Of a DNA stretch of 10,650 nt, positions 7,374 through 10,650 are shown in pieces (within the stretch, counting starts at the first letter, position 1; the number at the start of each line of letters is the position of its first letter). The translations under genes and the position numbers were made by a program. The stretch spans positions 1 to 10,650 of the forward strand of contig CAMBYA010000056.1 of NCBI GenBank assembly GCA_945872035.1, given 5' to 3'. This DNA is from Rhizobium sp. Q54. GTDB lineage: Bacteria; Pseudomonadota; Alphaproteobacteria; SMXS01. The notes under the pieces were generated by a model. The model did not search any database. It worked only from the letters and a program-made list of their open reading frames with translations, and had not been told where the DNA came from.

Positions 7374-7997
7374 TTGAAATCCGTTATCGCCGCGCTGTTG
7401 ATCGCGGCCTTGTTCGTGCCGGGCGCCCATGCCGAGGCCACGCTGACGCCCGGATCGGCGCAGGCGGCCGTCGACGACCTGCAGACCGGCATGCTCGGAA
7501 TCATGAAGAAGACCAGCGGCCAGCCGTTCGACAAACGGGTCGAGGCGCTGTGCCCGATGCTCGAGACGAAGATGGACGTGAAGCTGCAGAGCGCCATGGC
7601 CATCGGCCGCAGCGTCTGGGACAGCTGGAGCGAGGAACAGCGCACCACCTATGTGGGCAAGTTCAGGCAATATCTTTGCGCCATCTACGCCAGCCGGTTC
7701 AAGAACTTCACCGGCCAGACGCTGGCCGTGACCGGTGAGCGGCCAGGTCCATCGGGCACAGTGATCGTCAACAGCGAGGTCCGCATTCCGCAGGAGGCCT
7801 CGATTCCGATCGACTATGTCATGCGCAAAACCGGCGACGCATGGCGGGTTTCGGACCTCTATCTCGGCGGACGGGTCAGCGAGGTGGCGCTGCGCCGGTC
7901 CGAATTCGCGGGCGTCCTGCGTTCCCAGGGTTTCGATGGCCTGATCGCCGCCATCGCCAGCAAGACCGCTGCCCAAGGAAACAAAGCCGGCTATTGA
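7374..7997 (+). CDS. Exported MlaC/Ttg2D-family phospholipid-binding protein
   Basis: Periplasmic protein of the MlaC (toluene tolerance Ttg2) family, whose members carry phospholipids between the outer membrane and the MlaFEDB transporter. The protein has 207 residues, normal for the family. Residues 1-20 form a signal peptide: Lys2, a hydrophobic core and an AHA cleavage site before EATLTP. The body has the family pattern: SEEQRTTYVGKFRQYL (86-101), SRFKNFTGQTL, a strand region ending IDYVMRKTGDAWRVSDLYLGG (split at 146-166), then RRSEFAGVLRSQGFDGLI. Cysteines are C60 and C102. The TTG start at 7374 is supported by GGAGA eight bases upstream and by the signal peptide beginning there. No mlaD, mlaE or mlaF is in view, so the gene is solitary here. 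HpnM, a hopanoid-linked relative, is an alternative, but no hopanoid genes are near. Confidence 0.85.
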   Translation: MKSVIAALLIAALFVPGAHAEATLTPGSAQAAVDDLQTGMLGIMKKTSGQPFDKRVEALCPMLETKMDVKLQSAMAIGRSVWDSWSEEQRTTYVGKFRQYLCAIYASRFKNFTGQTLAVTGERPGPSGTVIVNSEVRIPQEASIPIDYVMRKTGDAWRVSDLYLGGRVSEVALRRSEFAGVLRSQGFDGLIAAIASKTAAQGNKAGY

Positions 7998-8035
7998 GCC
8001 GGATCAATTGCCTGTTAGGGCCGTCGCGCCATGAT
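7994..8035 (+). promoter_or_regulatory. FNR/FixK-type binding site and -10 upstream of the universal stress gene
   Basis: TTGAG-CCGG-ATCAA at 7994-8007 matches the TTGAT-N4-ATCAA consensus of FNR, Anr and FixK at nine of ten positions. It overlaps the stop codon of the preceding gene. CATGAT at 8030-8035 (four of six for a -10) would place the start near 8042, putting the box centre at -41.5, the standard class II activator position. No good -35 is present, as expected for an activator-dependent promoter. Motif evidence only. Confidence 0.5.
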
Positions 8036-8079
8036 GCCTGTACTGCGGTCCAGGTGCCGTATCATCAGGGGAGAGGGTC

Positions 8080-8904
8080 ATGACGATCCGGAACATTCTG
8101 TTTCATGCGTTCGAGGGACCAGCCGGCCAGTCGACGGAAGACGTCGCGTTTGCCCTGGCCGAGACCCACGGCGCGTCCCTGACTGCGCTCAGCGTGGTCG
8201 ACAACATGCCTATCCCGTCCTACGTCGTCCCTTACGTGCCCGCGAATGTGGCGGAGAGCTACATCGATGAGTTGCGCGTGGCCGCCCGGGAGATCGAGGC
8301 GCGCGTGAAGGCACGCGAGACGGCGACGGGTATCCGTGCCGAGTGGCGCTACCGCGAGGGCGACATCCGCGCGGTGTTTGCACAGCATGCCCACTATACC
8401 GACCTCGTCATCGTGGCCCAGGGAACCGGCGACGACGTGCCGGCCGGACCGGCGAGCAGCCTGTCCGGCGACCTGGTGCTGACGGCCGGAAGACCGGTGC
8501 TGGTGGTGCCATGGCGAGGCGCGGGTTCATCGATCGGCAAACGGGTGATCATCGGCTGGAACAGCAGCAAGGAAGCGACGCGCGCGCTCAACGACGCACT
8601 GCCGATCCTGGAGCAAGCCGAGGCCGTGAAGGTGCTGACCGTCGGCGACGAGGACAGCCGCCATATTCCCGGCGCCGAGATCGCCCAGCATCTGGCCCGG
8701 CACGGCGTGCGGGCCGAAGCCGACCACACGACGGACACCGATGGACCTGCCGCCGCGGCGCTGGCTTTCGAGGCCCGGGACTTCGGCGCCGACCTGCTGG
8801 TCTGCGGCGCCTGGGGCCATTCCCGCATGTTCGAGACCGTGCTGGGCGGCGTCACCCGCGACCTGCTCCGCACCATGGACCTGCCGCTGCTGCTGGCGCA
8901 CTAG
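8080..8904 (+). CDS. Universal stress protein with two UspA domains
   Basis: Cytoplasmic protein of 274 residues built of two UspA-type domains in tandem (about 1-145 and 152-274). Such proteins bind nucleotides or act as sensors in starvation, oxidative and low-oxygen stress; the precise role is unknown here. The second domain begins KRVIIGWNSSKEATRAL and ends with a nucleotide-binding loop GAWGHSRMFETVLGGVTRD (243-261), which fits G-x2-G-x9-G except that Gly replaces the usual Ser/Thr after the last Gly. The first domain lacks this loop, having AQGTGDDVPAGPASSLSGD instead, and is probably degenerate for ATP binding. The ATG at 8080 is preceded by GGGGAGAGGG. A FNR/FixK-like box upstream suggests oxygen control. 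It converges on the pat-like gene and the stop codons share CTAG. Confidence 0.9.
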   Translation: MTIRNILFHAFEGPAGQSTEDVAFALAETHGASLTALSVVDNMPIPSYVVPYVPANVAESYIDELRVAAREIEARVKARETATGIRAEWRYREGDIRAVFAQHAHYTDLVIVAQGTGDDVPAGPASSLSGDLVLTAGRPVLVVPWRGAGSSIGKRVIIGWNSSKEATRALNDALPILEQAEAVKVLTVGDEDSRHIPGAEIAQHLARHGVRAEADHTTDTDGPAAAALAFEARDFGADLLVCGAWGHSRMFETVLGGVTRDLLRTMDLPLLLAH

Positions 8905-10650
8905 GACAGCATGAGTTCCGTGCGCACGGTCGTTCCGTCGACGCTGGGACGCACCTGAAAGTCGAGCCTCTCGGCAAGATCCAGCATGGAGTCGTTGTCG
9001 GGCAGGACATCGCCCCACAGCACCTTAGTGTCGCGCGCCCGGGCATAGGCGATCAACTTGTCCATCAATGCCTGACCCAGTCCCGCACCCTTCATGTCGG
9101 AGCGGACGATGATGGCGTACTCCGCCCATTCGTTGTCCGGATCGGCGATGGCGCGCACCACGCCCAGCGTCTCGGCGCCGCCGTCCGTGTGACGGGTGGC
9201 GATGAAGCACATCTCGCGGTCGTAGTCGATCTGGGTGAAGCGGGCGAGCGTGTCATGGTCCGGTGCCTTCATTACGTTGAAGAAACGGAACCGAATATCC
9301 TCCTGCTCCAGATGGTTGAAGAACGCCGCGTGCGCGGCCTCGTCCTCGGGGCGGATCGGACGGAGCATCACCATCTCGCCGGTTCGCAGCCTGACCTGCT
9401 CTTCCAGCCCGTCCGGATAGGGCCTTATCGCGAGGCGGTTGATACCGGAACCTGTGGCAGCGCGGACGACGACGCGCGCGTCGAGAGCGGTCACGCCCTT
9501 GTCGTCGGCCAACAGCGGATTGATGTCCAGCTCGGCAACCTCGGGAAAATCGATCACGAGCTGTGCCAGCTTCAGCAGCACCAGCTGGATCGCATCCATG
9601 TCGGCGCGCGGCCGGTCGCGGTAGCCTTCAAGCAGGCGCGAGACCCGCGTCGCGGCGACCAGCCGTCCGGCGATGGCCATGTTGAGCGGCGGCAGCGCCA
9701 CCGCCCGGTCGCGGATCACCTCGACGGCGGTACCGCCCTGACCGAACATGATGACCGGCCCGAAAACGTCATCCGTGAAACAGCCGACGAGCAACTCGTG
9801 GGCCGTCGGGCGCGTCAGCATCTGCTGAACGGTAAAGCCATCCAGCCTGGCGTCTGGGCGAAGCTCTGCCGCCCGCTCGGCAATGGTCTCGACCGCTGAA
9901 CGCACCGCGTCCGCCGACTTCAGGTTCAGCGCCACGCCGCCCACATCCGATTTGTGGCTGATCTCGCGGGAGAGAATCTTGACGACGACCGGATAGCCCA
10001 TCCCATCGGCGAGACGTACCGCCTCCGCCGCGTCGCGAGCGATGCGCGTGACCACGATGGGAATGGCGTAGGCATCGAGCAGTTCCTTGGCCTCGTACTC
10101 GGTCAGCAGGCTGCGCCCGTCGGCGAGCACGACGTCGATCACCGACCTGGCGCGCGCCTGGTCGGGCTTGAAGTGTTCCGGACTGGCGGAAGGCGTCTCG
10201 TACAATAGCGACTGAAGCTTGCGGTAGCCGCTGAGCTGGCTGAATGCGCTGACCGCCGCGCCCGGCGTCTCGAATGATGGAATGCCGGCGGCCTCCAGGA
10301 TCTCGCGGCCTGGCCCGACCACCTTGCCGCCCATCCAGTTGGCCAGCACCGTCTTGCGGGCGCCGGCAAGCTTGTCGACGACGCCGCGAGCCACCTCGTC
10401 GCTCGAGGTGATGCCGGTGGGCGCATGCATCACCAGCAGCGCGTCCACCTCCGGCGCGGTCAGCAGCGCGTCGAGCGCATCGCCATATCGGGCGCCGGGC
10501 GCATCGCCGATGATGTCGACCGGGTTGCCCCGCGACCAGGTCGGCGGCAGGACCTTGTCCAGCGCCGCGACAGTCGCTTCGGACAGGTCGGCGAGCGCCC
10601 CGCCGCGCGCGGCAAGCGCGTCGGCCGCCATCACGCCCAGCCCGCCGCCA
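8901..10650 (-). CDS. Protein acetyltransferase Pat/YfiQ type: ADP-forming acyl-CoA synthetase module fused to GNAT (5' end beyond window)
   Basis: About 582 C-terminal residues are visible of a protein usually near 900. The frame is open to the window edge, where GGGLGVMAADAL matches the CoA-ligase alpha region, so the GTG/ATG near 10634 is internal, not a start. Order seen: remainder of the CoA-ligase alpha part (RGNPVDIIGDA; NWMGGKVV), an ATP-grasp domain (about 180-400) with HKSDVGGVALNL (from 232) and LDINPLL (from 374), then a GNAT domain (about 427-582) with acetyl-CoA loop RSDMKGAGLG (516-525) and NDSM near the end. E. coli PatZ/YfiQ of this architecture acetylates lysines, including one in acetyl-CoA synthetase. 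The phosphohistidine segment that separates a true synthetase from a regulatory acetyltransferase lies outside, so catalytic status of the ligase part is unknown. It converges on the universal stress gene. Confidence 0.9.
   Translation of the reverse strand, partial: GGGLGVMAADALAARGGALADLSEATVAALDKVLPPTWSRGNPVDIIGDAPGARYGDALDALLTAPEVDALLVMHAPTGITSSDEVARGVVDKLAGARKTVLANWMGGKVVGPGREILEAAGIPSFETPGAAVSAFSQLSGYRKLQSLLYETPSASPEHFKPDQARARSVIDVVLADGRSLLTEYEAKELLDAYAIPIVVTRIARDAAEAVRLADGMGYPVVVKILSREISHKSDVGGVALNLKSADAVRSAVETIAERAAELRPDARLDGFTVQQMLTRPTAHELLVGCFTDDVFGPVIMFGQGGTAVEVIRDRAVALPPLNMAIAGRLVAATRVSRLLEGYRDRPRADMDAIQLVLLKLAQLVIDFPEVAELDINPLLADDKGVTALDARVVVRAATGSGINRLAIRPYPDGLEEQVRLRTGEMVMLRPIRPEDEAAHAAFFNHLEQEDIRFRFFNVMKAPDHDTLARFTQIDYDREMCFIATRHTDGGAETLGVVRAIADPDNEWAEYAIIVRSDMKGAGLGQALMDKLIAYARARDTKVLWGDVLPDNDSMLDLAERLDFQVRPSVDGTTVRTELMLS

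Noticed and set aside
8343..9899. A 518-codon plus-strand open frame across the universal stress gene and the acetyltransferase gene
   Set aside because: Its first part is the stress gene in another frame and the rest is antisense to the GNAT/ATP-grasp gene. Both underlying genes carry clear family motifs.
10629..10634. GTG/ATG pair as the start of the acetyltransferase gene
   Set aside because: The frame stays open to the window edge and the residues before it (GGGLG) are a conserved part of the acyl-CoA synthetase domain, so the true start is outside the window.

Overview
The window is GC-rich, densely coded chromosomal DNA from what is most likely an alphaproteobacterium. The evidence is the divergent recG / sdhE-mfd arrangement, Mfd and RecG sequences of alphaproteobacterial type, and a palindromic repeat of the kind that yields spurious 'VTPAKAGAQ' peptides and is common in that class. 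I cannot place it below class. It holds eight protein-coding genes, two of them cut by the window edges. I see no tRNA, rRNA, CRISPR array, transposase or phage gene. No gene-free stretch exceeds 300 bases; the longest (about 140 bases, 4794-4933) is filled by the palindromic repeat.

Left part (1-4793): recG (minus strand, 3' end outside the window) diverges from a two-gene unit, sdhE then mfd. RecG remodels stalled replication forks. SdhE attaches FAD to succinate dehydrogenase. Mfd removes RNA polymerase stalled at DNA lesions and recruits UvrA. The sdhE stop and the mfd GTG start overlap by four bases. The roughly 70 bases between recG and sdhE contain overlapping, oppositely oriented promoter-like sequences, which support a recG start 13 codons downstream of the first ATG.

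Middle (4794-7997): a long inverted repeat, probably also a bidirectional terminator, separates mfd from a convergent GNAT N-acetyltransferase gene. That gene diverges from moaA (first step of molybdopterin synthesis), followed 25 bases later by nadK (NAD kinase). Next is an exported MlaC/Ttg2D-family lipid-binding protein, preceded by its own good sigma70-like promoter.

Right part (7998-10650): a tandem-domain universal stress protein gene converges on the 3' end of a large protein acetyltransferase gene (ADP-forming acyl-CoA synthetase module fused to a C-terminal GNAT domain, Pat/YfiQ type). One CTAG supplies both stop codons. A near-perfect FNR/FixK-type palindrome lies upstream of the stress protein gene, 41.5 bases before the start site inferred from a -10-like hexamer, which suggests low-oxygen induction. 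This is the most interesting regulatory signal here.

Overall this is mostly housekeeping DNA. I do not see a new multi-gene system; the points worth a second look are regulatory sites, start-site choices and the repeat. Motif matches were read by eye, without database searches.
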